Positions 28,554 through 38,556 of a stretch of 64,000 bases of DNA are shown here, piece by piece. The notes under the pieces were generated by a model. The model saw only the letters and a program-made list of their open reading frames with translations. It did no database searches and was not told the origin of the DNA. The translations under genes were made by a program, and so were the position numbers. Within the stretch, counting starts at the first letter, position 1, and every line of letters starts with the position of its first letter. The stretch comes from Idiomarina tyrosinivorans (GTDB lineage: Bacteria > Pseudomonadota > Gammaproteobacteria > Enterobacterales > Alteromonadaceae), in assembly GCF_003987475.1 (NCBI RefSeq), contig NZ_PIQH01000001.1:62001-126000 (forward strand), read 5' to 3'.

Positions 28554-29438
28554 ATGCAACTTTTTGTAAATGATTTAACGGTAATGGACTTTTCTTACCT
28601 GTGCCCGCAACGCGGCATTGTCGGTGAGAGCTGGATTGTTGATATTGTGCTAGATGGCGCATTGAACGAACAATCTATGGTGCTGGATTTTGGTAAAGTG
28701 AAGAAACAAATTAAAGCCATTATCGATGATTCTGTGGATCATAAGCTATTGGTTCCGACTGAGCACGAATATACCGCAGTAAAGCACAACCACGACGATA
28801 CCAGCCAGTGGGTAGATTTTGCGCGCCCAGAAGGGCGTTCTATTCATTTGTATTGCCCGGCGGATGCCTTCGCGTTTATCGAGGCAGAAACCATTACCAT
28901 GCAAGCGGTAATCGATTATTTGCGTGCGGTGATTAAACGAGAATTGCCGCAAAACGTGGAAGGGCTGCAGTTATCGCTACGCACAGAACAAATTGACGGG
29001 TTCTATTACCATTATACCCACGGGCTGAAAAAGCACGATGGCAATTGCCAGCGCATTGCCCACGGTCACCGATCAAAAATTACCATTGCCTTAGACAATA
29101 TTCGCCAGCCTGTATTGGAAAAACTGTGGTCGAATCAATGGCAGGATATTTATTTGGGTTCGCGTGATGATGTTGTCAGCGTACCTGAGTTAAACCGTTC
29201 AGAAGCCGCGAAGCAACTCACCCGCGAGGCGACACACGTGGGTTACAGTTATGTTGCAGAGCAGGGCTTGTTCGAACTGATTGTACCAAAAGCGGAGAAC
29301 TATCTGCTCGAAACCGACTCCACTGTAGAGTGTATTGCGGAATATTTGGCGCAACAAATTCATCAACGCCATCCAAAACAAAAAGTGATGGTGCGCGCCT
29401 TTGAAGGCGTTGGCAAAGGAGCAATTGCGTATGCTTAA
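28554..29438 (+). CDS. Two-domain 6-carboxytetrahydropterin synthase-like protein
   Basis: A 294-residue protein built from two PTPS/QueD-like halves. The second half has the zinc histidines and catalytic cysteine (H156, C165, H170, H172; THGLKKHDGNC then HGH). The first half has no zinc ligands but keeps the Asp-His pair (D62-H63) that is lost from the second half. QueD makes 6-carboxytetrahydropterin for queuosine; whether this enzyme does the same or acts in pterin metabolism is not certain. The stop overlaps the start of the M23 peptidase gene. Confidence 0.8.
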   Translation: MQLFVNDLTVMDFSYLCPQRGIVGESWIVDIVLDGALNEQSMVLDFGKVKKQIKAIIDDSVDHKLLVPTEHEYTAVKHNHDDTSQWVDFARPEGRSIHLYCPADAFAFIEAETITMQAVIDYLRAVIKRELPQNVEGLQLSLRTEQIDGFYYHYTHGLKKHDGNCQRIAHGHRSKITIALDNIRQPVLEKLWSNQWQDIYLGSRDDVVSVPELNRSEAAKQLTREATHVGYSYVAEQGLFELIVPKAENYLLETDSTVECIAEYLAQQIHQRHPKQKVMVRAFEGVGKGAIAYA

Positions 29439-30261
29439 GGCATTGTTAAGCGCAGCCGTGTTGTTAGTGACCAGTGGTGCGGTCATTGCGGCTGAGATGC
29501 AGTCGTTCGACGCGGTGAAAGTGCGCGGCGAATTAACCCAAGGCGCATTGTTGATTGGCGAAACGGCGCCCGGTAACCAGGTCGCGTTAGATGGCAAAGC
29601 GCTCGATGTCGACAGCCAAGGACGTTTTGTTTTAGGGTTTGGTCGCGATGCAAAGTTACAGCACCAGCTTACGGTAACCCGTGTTAATGGTGACGTAATT
29701 AGCAACACATTAACCCTGACTCCGCGGGAATACCGTATTGAGCGGGTCGATGGTGTGCCACAACGTACCGTTACCCCCGATCCCAAACAGGTGGCTCGGG
29801 CCCGCAAAGAGGCCGGTTGGGTGTGGCAGGCGCGACAGCAAGTATTACCCCGGGAAGACTTCTTGACGCCAATTGTGGCGCCGGCTAAAGGTCGCATCTC
29901 GGGCTATTACGGCAGTCAACGGGTGTTAAATGGCGATCCGAAGCGTCCGCATTACGGCCAGGATATCGCTGCACCTGAAGGCTCTACCGTTGTTGCACCA
30001 TGGTCGGGCGAAGTCACCTTTGCCAATGACGATTTATTTTATTCCGGTGGCACCATTATTATCGCCCATGGGCATGGGGTGAATACCACCTATTTGCACC
30101 TCAGCGAAGTATCGGTGAAGGTTGGGCAAACAGTCGAGCAGGGCCAGCCGATTGGTAAAGTGGGTGCTACAGGTCGCGCTACAGGGCCACATTTAGACTG
30201 GCGGGTAAATTGGGGCCAAGTGCGCCTTGACCCTGCATTGCTGCCCAAATTGTACCCTTAA
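29431..30261 (+). CDS. Secreted M23-family peptidoglycan peptidase
   Basis: A 276-residue LytM/M23 metallopeptidase with a signal peptide (MLKALLSAAVLLVTSGAVIA-A). The zinc-binding HxxxD (HYGQD) and the HxH (YLHLS region) motifs are in the C-terminal half (about 165-265), which would hydrolyse or regulate peptidoglycan cross-links. I start at ATG 29431, inside the end of the previous gene, with GGAG upstream; the in-frame start at 29401 would place ten residues before the signal peptide. Stop codon interlocks with the M61 gene. Confidence 0.88.
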   Translation: MLKALLSAAVLLVTSGAVIAAEMQSFDAVKVRGELTQGALLIGETAPGNQVALDGKALDVDSQGRFVLGFGRDAKLQHQLTVTRVNGDVISNTLTLTPREYRIERVDGVPQRTVTPDPKQVARARKEAGWVWQARQQVLPREDFLTPIVAPAKGRISGYYGSQRVLNGDPKRPHYGQDIAAPEGSTVVAPWSGEVTFANDDLFYSGGTIIIAHGHGVNTTYLHLSEVSVKVGQTVEQGQPIGKVGATGRATGPHLDWRVNWGQVRLDPALLPKLYP

Positions 30262-32078
30262 GCTTGCCAATTTAGCCATTGCTGAAGCTGCTCTGGCTTC
30301 TGTACCGACAATACCGCACAGGTCGCCGCTGGCTTGTCCCAGGTCAGCGTCAATTCTAGCAATTCATCCCTGCGAAACGCATGAATAGTGGCTTGCGTGC
30401 CAGGTTTTGCCGCATTTAGAAGCTCTTTGATGGTTTTGTCGTTTGCTTGCAGATAATTAATCGCGACGATACGGTCATTCGCGCTCAGTCCGGCGTGATG
30501 TGCGGCTTCGTCATGGAACACGTGGGTGATCTCTAGGCCGTTAGCATGTGCTTTGTATTTTGCCCCTAAGGCCACGGGCGCCGCAGGGCTGGCAAGCTTG
30601 CCATTATAGCCGTTGTCATCCGCCGCTGGATGCCAGCGCAGGGTTACGCCAAAGTTTTGCAACAGCTCTGCCAGTGGTAACTTACCCTTTTCATACAACG
30701 CCTGCTGAAGAAATTCACGGACATTAATGCCGTCGTATTTATGCAAAAACTCTAGCACCGTATCGTCGGCTGTCCCTTTGCCGGTTTTGCCATAGGTGTG
30801 CCAGAGCTCACGCATGACTTCAGCCAAGGTTAACTGGTGGTCGCTCTGCAGGCGCAACTGCAAATCCAAGCACAGTGCAATCAACGCGCCCTTAGCGTAA
30901 TAACTGACAATCGCATTGGGGGCGTTTTCATCCTGCTGATAGAATTTGGTCCAGGTCAGGAAACTGGATTCAGTGATACTTTGTTGGAATAAGCCCGAAC
31001 CGCGGTAAACACGGGCGATAGTATCGCCCAGCGTTTCTAAATATTCTTCTGCGCTGGTGATCCCGGCTTGATGCAATAAGTAGTCATCAAAATATGAAGT
31101 CATGCCCTCATAAAACCACAATTGCTCGGTATAGCTTTCTTGGTCGAGCTGGTAGGGCAGAAACGCTCGAGGTTTGAGCGTTTTCACGTTCCAGCTATGA
31201 AAATACTCGTGGCAGCACAAACTTAAAAAAGTCCGATAATCGCTTGGAAGTTTATTGCTGTTGTTTCCCGCCAAGTGGTGTTGCAAAGATTTGCGGCTAC
31301 ACAATAGCGCTGTAGAGTTGCGGTGTTCAAGACCACCAAAACCACTACCGACGACCATGGTTAGGAAGGTATAAGATGTGAAAGGCGCTGGGTCACCGAA
31401 CAGTTGCAGTTGGTGTTCACAAATTCGCGCAAGATCTGCAGTGATGTGCGACAAATCTGCTGTGTGGCGACCGCTTAGCACTAGCCGGTGTTTAATACCG
31501 TGGGCAATAAATTCTTTGATGCTGAGTTCGCCCAGCAAAAACGGATAATCAATAAGCGCATCATAATTTTCGGCACTAAAACGACCAAATCCATGGACGT
31601 CGCCATCAACGCGCGGCATTCCTGTCGCCAAATGCCAGTGCGGCGCTTGTTGTGGCGCTAACACAGTGAGTTCGCAGGGCTCATCGGTTTGTCCTGCAAC
31701 GGCTAGGCATAGGCTGGTATTGTTAAAAAAGCCTTGTTGTTGATCCAAATAGGCGGAACGCACGGATAGATCATAGGCATAAACTTGGTAATGAATCGAT
31801 ACTGTGCCGCTGCAAGGCGCCAGTTGCCAACGGTTCTTGGCTATCGGAGATATTTTTATCGGTTGGCTGTTTTGTTCGGCGTAGATGCCGATAACGTGTT
31901 TAGCGAAGTCGCGGACTAAGTAGCTTCCTGGGATCCAGTTAGGCAGCCAAAGTTCTTGGCCGTTGGGGTCTGGATTTGAGATCGTGACTGTGACGGAAAA
32001 CAGATGGCCGTGCAAGTCGATGGGGTTTATCTCGTAGCTAACCAATGTTGTCTCCAAATGCTTGACAGTGAGTGGCAT
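30258..32078 (-). CDS. M61-family (glycyl) aminopeptidase with PDZ domain
   Basis: A 606-residue gluzincin metallopeptidase. The zinc site HEYFHSWN is at 290-297, followed downstream by WFYEGMTSYFDDYLL with the third ligand Glu. A PDZ domain occupies about residues 500-575. No signal peptide is apparent, so it is probably cytoplasmic. It is divergent from the PilZ gene and likely degrades peptides. Confidence 0.92.
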   Translation of the reverse strand: MPLTVKHLETTLVSYEINPIDLHGHLFSVTVTISNPDPNGQELWLPNWIPGSYLVRDFAKHVIGIYAEQNSQPIKISPIAKNRWQLAPCSGTVSIHYQVYAYDLSVRSAYLDQQQGFFNNTSLCLAVAGQTDEPCELTVLAPQQAPHWHLATGMPRVDGDVHGFGRFSAENYDALIDYPFLLGELSIKEFIAHGIKHRLVLSGRHTADLSHITADLARICEHQLQLFGDPAPFTSYTFLTMVVGSGFGGLEHRNSTALLCSRKSLQHHLAGNNSNKLPSDYRTFLSLCCHEYFHSWNVKTLKPRAFLPYQLDQESYTEQLWFYEGMTSYFDDYLLHQAGITSAEEYLETLGDTIARVYRGSGLFQQSITESSFLTWTKFYQQDENAPNAIVSYYAKGALIALCLDLQLRLQSDHQLTLAEVMRELWHTYGKTGKGTADDTVLEFLHKYDGINVREFLQQALYEKGKLPLAELLQNFGVTLRWHPAADDNGYNGKLASPAAPVALGAKYKAHANGLEITHVFHDEAAHHAGLSANDRIVAINYLQANDKTIKELLNAAKPGTQATIHAFRRDELLELTLTWDKPAATCAVLSVQKPEQLQQWLNWQA

Positions 32079-32122
32079 CTAGCGATCATATTAACATAGG
32101 ATATAAAAGGTCAGGGGAATCC

Positions 32123-32827
32123 ATGTCGAAAAAAATTCGCCAATTACCGCCGGGGCAACGGATAGAAATTCAAATTTCTGGGCTTAACGTTCCCGCGCGG
32201 TTTCAAACTGAGTTTGTCGGCATTGTTAATAACCGTTGGTTTATTGTGATGATGCCAGATTCAAAAAAATACGGCGAATTGCGCGATGGTCTATATGAAG
32301 GCGTCCCCATTGTTGTGCGCTTTGTGTTGGAAAACGACAATGGTGAGATTGTTGCGTTTCGTACTGACATTGAATATGTGTTGGCACATCCGACAAAAAT
32401 GCTCTTTTTGGACTGGCCGAAAAGTGTCGAAAGCCGGGTCATCCGCAGTGGCCGTCGGTTCGATGCGTTCTTACCGGTCACCTTGGATAAGCTTGATGAG
32501 ACCTCGGTGGTTGGTAGCCAACAAGGTACTATGATGGATATTTCCGAATCGGGCTGTCGAGTGCGATTCGAGCTTGAAGAAGAGGCTGATGAGGTCGCTG
32601 AGTCGACGGAAACCAAAATTCAGTGGGCACCCAGTGACAAAGCCAAGCTGCAGGTACACCAAAAAAATCGTGAACCGGTGGTTCTCACGGCAATTATCCG
32701 CCAAGTGCACAAAAAAGATCGCGGACTCGAATTGGGTATTCAATTTAGTAGCCAAGAAAAAGACCGTATTAACTCCCTGTTTAGTGGCAGCTTAGTGGAT
32801 ATCGACGCGCTAAGTCGCTCACAATAA
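32123..32827 (+). CDS. YcgR-like PilZ-domain protein (c-di-GMP binding)
   Basis: A 234-residue protein with an N-terminal YcgR-like beta domain (about 1-105) and a C-terminal PilZ domain. The c-di-GMP signature is complete: RSGRR (RxxxR) near residues 112-116, then DISESGCRV. YcgR proteins act on motility in response to c-di-GMP. I start at ATG 32123 with AGGGGAA upstream. It lies 15 nt ahead of a LytS-type kinase gene, an uncommon pairing. Confidence 0.88.
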   Translation: MSKKIRQLPPGQRIEIQISGLNVPARFQTEFVGIVNNRWFIVMMPDSKKYGELRDGLYEGVPIVVRFVLENDNGEIVAFRTDIEYVLAHPTKMLFLDWPKSVESRVIRSGRRFDAFLPVTLDKLDETSVVGSQQGTMMDISESGCRVRFELEEEADEVAESTETKIQWAPSDKAKLQVHQKNREPVVLTAIIRQVHKKDRGLELGIQFSSQEKDRINSLFSGSLVDIDALSRSQ

Positions 32828-32842
32828 TTTGTTGTACGTTAC

Positions 32843-33928
32843 ATGCTTCGATGGTTAGAAAGAGAGTATTGGCGCAGCGTTTTAGACGAGCGTAACCGCT
32901 TGTTTTGGGTGTTGCACACGCTGGGCTGGGGTGGCTATGCACTGGTGCACTATATCGGTTCATTGATGCATGAAATGCGCAGTATTTATGCGCTGATCAT
33001 TATCCTTGGAGCCTATGCCGGATTTTTGCTAACGGTACCGCTGCGCTATTTGTACCGCCGCATTTGGGAAGCGCCACCGGGGGTGCTGTTAGTGGTGGTG
33101 CTGATGGCATCCTATATTATTGCGGCCTGTTGGGCGGTGATCGATAACGCCACGTATTGGGAAATCTATAAATTCGGCTATCGGCCCGATAACTCGCTGT
33201 TTTACTTTAAAAATAGCCTTGCCAAGTTTTATATTGTCATGAGCTGGAGTGGCTTGTATTTTGGAATTAAGTACTACCAGATGCTGCAAGAAGAAAAACA
33301 GAAAGCGTTGATGGCAAACTCTATGGCTCACCAAGCGCAATTAAAAATGCTGCGCTACCAACTGAATCCACATTTTTTGTTCAACACCTTAAATGCGATT
33401 TCCACGTTAATTCTGGTCAAAGAAAATGCGCAAGCGAATCAAATGATGAACAAGCTTAGCCAATTCCTGCGTTTTTCTCTGGATAACGAGCCAATCAAAA
33501 AAATTCCACTGGTCAAAGAAATCGACGCGACCATGCTCTACCTTGATATTGAACGAGTGCGCTTTGATGACCGTTTAACCGTGAATATTACTATTGCAGA
33601 ACAAGCGAAAAGGGCATTAGTACCTAGCTTACTATTCCAACCACTTATCGAAAATTCCATCAAATACGCCATTGCTAAACTTGAGCACGATGGAGTGATT
33701 GAAATTTCAGCTCAGGTTGAGGAGCAGATGTTAAAGGTAACCTTGTCTGACAACGGTCCTACGGTTATCGACAGTGATGATGCCGTATTACATCGTAAAG
33801 GCGGAGTAGGGCTGGAAAACATTCGTTCCCGATTAAAAGCCTTGTACGGAAAGCAATATGAATTTAGCATGAGTGGCAACCAACCGTCGGGTTTGACGGT
33901 AACCATCAAGATTCCGTTTGAAACATGA
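32843..33928 (+). CDS. LytS/AlgZ-type sensor histidine kinase
   Basis: A 361-residue kinase with four hydrophobic segments in residues 22-145 and no periplasmic sensor domain. The His-kinase box is NPHFLFN at 175-181 (phospho-acceptor H177), followed by LIENSIKYAI (N box) and GGVGLENIRSRL (G box). Its stop overlaps the start of the response regulator gene by ATGA, so the two proteins almost certainly form a pair. Confidence 0.94.
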   Translation: MLRWLEREYWRSVLDERNRLFWVLHTLGWGGYALVHYIGSLMHEMRSIYALIIILGAYAGFLLTVPLRYLYRRIWEAPPGVLLVVVLMASYIIAACWAVIDNATYWEIYKFGYRPDNSLFYFKNSLAKFYIVMSWSGLYFGIKYYQMLQEEKQKALMANSMAHQAQLKMLRYQLNPHFLFNTLNAISTLILVKENAQANQMMNKLSQFLRFSLDNEPIKKIPLVKEIDATMLYLDIERVRFDDRLTVNITIAEQAKRALVPSLLFQPLIENSIKYAIAKLEHDGVIEISAQVEEQMLKVTLSDNGPTVIDSDDAVLHRKGGVGLENIRSRLKALYGKQYEFSMSGNQPSGLTVTIKIPFET

Positions 33929-34761
33929 GTATGCAAAATAAAGCTATAAAAACATTAGTGGTTGATGATGAATCGTTAGCACGCAAAGGGCTCATGGTTC
34001 GCCTTCAAGAGCACGAAGATATCCAAGTGTTACCAGAGTGCAAAGGTGGCCGCGAAGCGGTAGAAATGATTTTAGCGCACAAACCCGAGCTGGTATTTTT
34101 GGACATTCAGATGCCAGGGCTCAATGGTTTCGAGGTGTTACGAGAAGTCCGTAAAGCCGATGTTCCAATGCCGATGGTGGTGTTCGTTACCGCGTTCGAC
34201 CATTACGCAATTAAGGCGTTTGAAGTTCGGGCATTGGATTACCTATTAAAGCCGGTCGATGAAGACCGCTTGCAAGCAGCGTTAAAACGGATTTTTGCTC
34301 AACGTGACGATTATTTAGAAGAGCGCCAGCAGACCAAGTTGATTAATTTAGTTGCTGAGGTTACTGGCGAAGATTGCGAAGAAATTCTGCGCAAACTGGC
34401 GGCGGGTGACGATATTAGTCAAGGCCGTTATCCAGAGCATATTGCCATTAAAGAAAGCGGTGAAATTACCCGGGTTGCGATTAACTCGATAGAGTGGGTA
34501 GATGCTGCCGGCGATTACATGTGCATTCACGCAGATAACGAAACCCATATTTTGCGTCGCACCATGAAAGAACTTGAGCAAGAGCTCAACCCTAATCGGT
34601 TTCAACGCATCCACCGCTCGGCCATTGTTAACTTGAGCCAGGTAGAAAAATTGTGTAGCCGGCAAAATGGCGAATACCACATTGTGCTGCAGAATGGTCA
34701 ACAGTTGAAAGTTAGCCGCAGCTATAAAGATAAAATTAAGCAGCTTATTCTTAACCAATAA
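33925..34761 (+). CDS. LytTR-family response regulator (LytR/AlgR type)
   Basis: A 278-residue regulator. The receiver domain is intact: D14-D15 acidic pair, phospho-acceptor D60 in FLDIQMPG, and the Lys in YLLKPVD. The C-terminal LytTR DNA-binding domain covers about residues 170-275 (YPEHIAIKESGEITRVAINSI, RRTMKELEQEL, FQRIHRSAIVNLSQVEKL). It pairs with the LytS kinase gene it overlaps and probably regulates its own operon or envelope/surface genes. Confidence 0.94.
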   Translation: MSMQNKAIKTLVVDDESLARKGLMVRLQEHEDIQVLPECKGGREAVEMILAHKPELVFLDIQMPGLNGFEVLREVRKADVPMPMVVFVTAFDHYAIKAFEVRALDYLLKPVDEDRLQAALKRIFAQRDDYLEERQQTKLINLVAEVTGEDCEEILRKLAAGDDISQGRYPEHIAIKESGEITRVAINSIEWVDAAGDYMCIHADNETHILRRTMKELEQELNPNRFQRIHRSAIVNLSQVEKLCSRQNGEYHIVLQNGQQLKVSRSYKDKIKQLILNQ

Positions 34762-34826
34762 TTAGCGAAACTGATCACTCTGCTAACAGTAGCCGTATAA
34801 CTGCAAAATAGCTCAGGGAGCAGGTT

Positions 34827-35672
34827 ATGCGGCGCGCAGTTTTGTTAGTGGTAGCAGTTATTGCCTCATTGTTGGCAGGTTGTGGCAGCCAAATAGGCTA
34901 CCACTTTGCCGATACCTACATCGAGTGGCAAATCGATGATTACGTCGATTTGACCGACACTCAGCAACAAACCGTTTCCGACGCTTTAGACCAATTGCAC
35001 CATTGGCACGCCACAGAAGAGTTACCCACGTATCAATCAACGCTGCAGTCGTTAAGAGATAAAATCGCGAATAACAGCCTCACTAAAGCCGATATCAATG
35101 CGATCCAAAACGCGATGCTGGACGCGTGGAAGCGTATTCGCGGTGCAATTGTGCTAGTTGTCGGCAAATTGTACCCAACCCTGACCTCTGCGCAGAAGCA
35201 GCAAATTATTAGCAAAATGCGTGAAAAAGTAAAAGAACGGCGTCAGGACTATAACTCCGAGCGTGAAACAGAGCGCCAGTTAGCGCGTTTTGACGACATA
35301 GCTGACGATCTTTCAGATTGGCTAGGAGATTTAACCACCGCGCAGAAGCACCGCTTAGGCGAATTTGCCAAGCACAGTGATGACCGAACGCTTTGGTTTG
35401 ATTATCAAGACGCATGGATAGATGCGCTCGAACAGGTCGTCAGTTATGCTGATAAACAGCGCTCCCTGGCGTCAGTAAAAGCATTGATATTAAAGCCAGA
35501 AACACTAAGGAGCGAGGCACTAAAGCAGCAAATCAGTGACAGCTCAACTCGGCGATTATCGTTTATTTGGCAAACCTACAAATCGATGTCGAGCATACAA
35601 CGAGTGCGGGTGCTAAATAAGCTCGACGGATACATCAATTTGCTCGCCGAGCTCTCAGCAGACTTCCACTAA
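34827..35672 (+). CDS. DUF6279-type lipoprotein
   Basis: A 281-residue protein with a lipoprotein signal peptide (lipobox LAGC, Cys near residue 19). The mature start ([23 protein letters not shown]) matches proteins annotated DUF6279; the rest is long and helical, with predicted coiled coil. It probably sits in the outer membrane facing the periplasm. Function unknown. The stop interlocks with that of pyk through CTAA. Confidence 0.8.
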   Translation: MRRAVLLVVAVIASLLAGCGSQIGYHFADTYIEWQIDDYVDLTDTQQQTVSDALDQLHHWHATEELPTYQSTLQSLRDKIANNSLTKADINAIQNAMLDAWKRIRGAIVLVVGKLYPTLTSAQKQQIISKMREKVKERRQDYNSERETERQLARFDDIADDLSDWLGDLTTAQKHRLGEFAKHSDDRTLWFDYQDAWIDALEQVVSYADKQRSLASVKALILKPETLRSEALKQQISDSSTRRLSFIWQTYKSMSSIQRVRVLNKLDGYINLLAELSADFH

Positions 35673-37099
35673 CGAACTTCGATAATTTTGCAGGTGTTGG
35701 TGGAGCCAACGGTTTCCATCACGTCACCGTGGGTCAAAATCACCAAGTCGCCGGCTTTAATGTGGCCCAATTTCTTCACTTCTTCTATGGCTTCGAGCAC
35801 TGGGTTTTGTGTAACAGTGGAATCGAATGCGATGGGATAGACACCACGATACAAGGCACATTTTGCTCGGCTTTTATCGTGCCGAGAGAGCGAAAAGATC
35901 GGCAGTGAGGACGTGATTCGTGACATCAGTTTTGCCGTAAAACCGGATTCGGTTAAGGCAATAATAGCGCTAACTCCACTTAGGTGCGTCGCTGCATACA
36001 TTGCCGACATAGCTGCGGCCTCTGAAATGGTGGAGAACGTTTCTTCTAAATCTTCATGTTGTAATCGAATGCTAGGGTGAATTTCTGCCCCTAAGCAGAT
36101 CTCTGCAACGGTACGCACCGTCTCAATGGGGTGTTTCCCGGCCGCAGTTTCGGCTGAGAGCATGACCGCATCAGTGCCATCCAACACCGCGTTAGCCACG
36201 TCCATGACTTCGGCTCGGGTGGGCATGGGGTTTTCGATCATCGATTCCATCATCTGGGTTGCCGTAATAACCACTTTATTCAGTTGTCGTGCACGTTCAA
36301 TAATACGTTTTTGTTTACCGACTAATTGTGCATCGCCAATTTCTACTCCTAAGTCGCCACGTGCCACCATTACCGCATCTGAGGCACGAATAATTTCGTC
36401 CAGTGCATGATCTGAGGCCACCGCTTCGGCACGCTCAATCTTGGCGCATAGCACCCCGTTACCGCCTGCTTCACGGAGTAAATGGCGAGCGCGATTAATA
36501 TCTTCGCCGCTACGCGGGAACGATACTGCCAAATAATCCACGTCAATTTCTGCCGCGGTCTGGATATCAGCTAAATCTTTTTCGGTTAATGCTTCCGCAG
36601 ACAGTCCGCCGCCCAAACGGTTAATCCCTTTATTATTGGAAAGCTTGCCCCCCACCAACACCGTCGTTATCACTTTCTGCCCCTCTACGGCGGTAACCTC
36701 GAGTCGCAAGCGTCCGTCGTCTAGAAGCAAAATATCGCCATTTTCAACATCTTCGGGTAGGGCTTTATAGTCGATGCCGACCGTTTGCTGGGTACCTTCA
36801 TTCTTATCTAAGCTAGCGTCCAGCGTGAAGGTGTCGCCGAGTGTTAGATTCACTGCTCCGTCTTGGAATCGTGCAATACGGATTTTTGGGCCTTGCAAGT
36901 CACCTAATACGGCAACTTCCCGTTGCACTCGCTTGGCAATTTCGCGCACATTTGCGGCTCGCCGTTTATGGTCTTCTGCCGAACCATGTGAGAAATTTAA
37001 CCGTACTACATTAGCCCCAGCGACAATCAATTTCTCTAACGTTTCTGGCGAGTCAGTGGCGGGACCAAGGGTGGTTACAATTTTGGTACGACGAAGCAT
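35669..37099 (-). CDS. pyk: Pyruvate kinase
   Basis: A 476-residue enzyme converting phosphoenolpyruvate and ADP to pyruvate and ATP. N-terminal [20 protein letters not shown], the Mg/K site motif GDLGVEIG, and TAETAAG-like C-terminal signature ([12 protein letters not shown]) are present. It resembles E. coli PykA more than PykF. I start at ATG 37099 with AGGAG upstream; an in-frame start at 37114 would precede the ribosome site. Confidence 0.97.
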   Translation of the reverse strand: MLRRTKIVTTLGPATDSPETLEKLIVAGANVVRLNFSHGSAEDHKRRAANVREIAKRVQREVAVLGDLQGPKIRIARFQDGAVNLTLGDTFTLDASLDKNEGTQQTVGIDYKALPEDVENGDILLLDDGRLRLEVTAVEGQKVITTVLVGGKLSNNKGINRLGGGLSAEALTEKDLADIQTAAEIDVDYLAVSFPRSGEDINRARHLLREAGGNGVLCAKIERAEAVASDHALDEIIRASDAVMVARGDLGVEIGDAQLVGKQKRIIERARQLNKVVITATQMMESMIENPMPTRAEVMDVANAVLDGTDAVMLSAETAAGKHPIETVRTVAEICLGAEIHPSIRLQHEDLEETFSTISEAAAMSAMYAATHLSGVSAIIALTESGFTAKLMSRITSSLPIFSLSRHDKSRAKCALYRGVYPIAFDSTVTQNPVLEAIEEVKKLGHIKAGDLVILTHGDVMETVGSTNTCKIIEVR

Positions 37100-37171
37100 G
37101 CTAAACTCCTGCAAGCGAAAGCAATAAGTAGGATCTCAGTCTAGCATAGCTTTAGTGACAGGAGTATGACT

Positions 37172-37579
37172 ATGAGTGAAGATAAGTCATTGAATTATGA
37201 AAAAATGAGCGACGAAGAATGGCGCAAAAGGTTGTCTGAAACTGAATATCAGATTTTGCGCGAAAAGGGCACCGAGCGACCGTTCTCTGGCAAGTATTTG
37301 AGTCTCGATAAGGACGGCATTTATCGTTGTGCTGGCTGTGGACAGGCATTATTCGACAGTGATCAGCAATTTGAAGCGCATTGTGGTTGGCCCAGTTTCG
37401 ATAAAGCCATCGACGGCGCTGTGGAATATGTGCGGGATATCAGCCATGGCATGATCCGCACCGAAATCATTTGTAGCCGTTGCAAAGGCCACTTGGGTCA
37501 TGTATTTGAAGATGGTCCAACCGCCACTGGTCAACGCTACTGCGTTAACAGCATTGCCCTGAAGCACGAATCCGATTAA
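37172..37579 (+). CDS. msrB: Peptide methionine (R)-S-oxide reductase MsrB
   Basis: A 135-residue repair enzyme for methionine R-sulfoxide. Two CxxC pairs bind structural zinc (CAGCGQ and CSRCKG), and the catalytic cysteine is in RYCVN. I prefer ATG 37172, seven bases after GGAG, over the ATG at 37166. It is divergent from pyk, and its stop interlocks with the DUF2989 gene. In E. coli msrB likewise neighbours gapA and yeaC. Confidence 0.96.
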   Translation: MSEDKSLNYEKMSDEEWRKRLSETEYQILREKGTERPFSGKYLSLDKDGIYRCAGCGQALFDSDQQFEAHCGWPSFDKAIDGAVEYVRDISHGMIRTEIICSRCKGHLGHVFEDGPTATGQRYCVNSIALKHESD

Positions 37580-38391
37580 GGCGCATCGGCGGCGCGGAAA
37601 TGACCGTCTTGGATTTTTTCTAGCAACGCTTCCGCTTGCTCAAGCCATTGCTCCCGCTGCTCTTCGGTTGGGGCGGTGGCTGAGACAATATCATTCCACT
37701 GTAGCGAGCGCGCGTGTAATTGGTGGGCGATATTGCCCCAAATGAAGGCTGCTTTGGCATTATTCCGTGCAAGGTTGAGTGTCATCAGCGTTACCGCAAT
37801 TTCAGGGTTAACCTCTGCATCTTTGCGGTACAGGCTAAGCGCTCTGTACAAGTGTTCAAAGGTTTTATCTTCGTTGGCTTTGGCATAATAGGTGGCATAG
37901 GCCAATTGCAGCTCTGGCGTTTGTACTTGCTTGCTGCCTTCAATGGTGAGCAATTTATCGATCGCATCGGTGTTGCCATTACGCGACCAGTGCCAGTACA
38001 ACAGCAATGGATTCTCGGAATTACGCGTTTCTTCATTCAATTTGTCTATCGCTTGCATGCTAGCGAAATAACTTTCAATTCGCGCAGACTGCTTTTCTTT
38101 AAGCTGCTTGTGCTCAATTCTGGACGCAAGTTCCATACACTTTGAGTAACTTTCTAAATCGCGCAATAACCGGTACTGATGTTCGCCATCGTCTTTTTGT
38201 AAGCGAGCATAACGCGAGAAAATGACTTTTCGACGTTCTAGGTTGCACCAGTTGTCAGAGGCAATATCACTGCATAATTGCGGCTGTTGCTCACAAATAT
38301 CTCGAACGGTCATTTCTTTCTCAAAGCAACCAGTCAATGTGAGAGCGGCAAATGCCGTTAACAAAGCGGTTTTATAGAAGCGTGTTGTCAC
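37576..38391 (-). CDS. DUF2989 lipoprotein
   Basis: A 271-residue lipoprotein (lipobox LTGC near residue 22) with a conserved cysteine-rich start (VRDICEQQPQLCSDIASDNWCNLER), matching the DUF2989 pattern. The rest is helical with tetratricopeptide-like helix pairs (LYWHWSRNGNTDAIDKLL, LQLAYATYYAKANEDKTFEHLYRALSLYRKD). GTG 38391 has an AAGG upstream and lies at the signal peptide; the longer frame starting at 38463 is unlikely. Function unknown. It is divergent from gap. Confidence 0.8.
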   Translation of the reverse strand: MTTRFYKTALLTAFAALTLTGCFEKEMTVRDICEQQPQLCSDIASDNWCNLERRKVIFSRYARLQKDDGEHQYRLLRDLESYSKCMELASRIEHKQLKEKQSARIESYFASMQAIDKLNEETRNSENPLLLYWHWSRNGNTDAIDKLLTIEGSKQVQTPELQLAYATYYAKANEDKTFEHLYRALSLYRKDAEVNPEIAVTLMTLNLARNNAKAAFIWGNIAHQLHARSLQWNDIVSATAPTEEQREQWLEQAEALLEKIQDGHFRAADAP

Positions 38392-38556
38392 AAGCAATAC
38401 CTTTGTTTTGCTGCAGTTTGCAATTATTGGCGTCCTGCGGTGCTTTTCAGTACAATACCACACCGTAATTTAGACTATCATATTTGTGATCTTTAGCCAG
38501 CCTGTCGAAATGGCAGGCGTGCGGCTTCAACGACCGACAGAGGAATCGCTGAAAAC

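Noticed and set aside
29199-29897. A 232-codon minus-strand frame across the PTPS and M23 genes
   Set aside because: Both plus-strand genes are supported by motifs and coupling; the antisense translation looks random.
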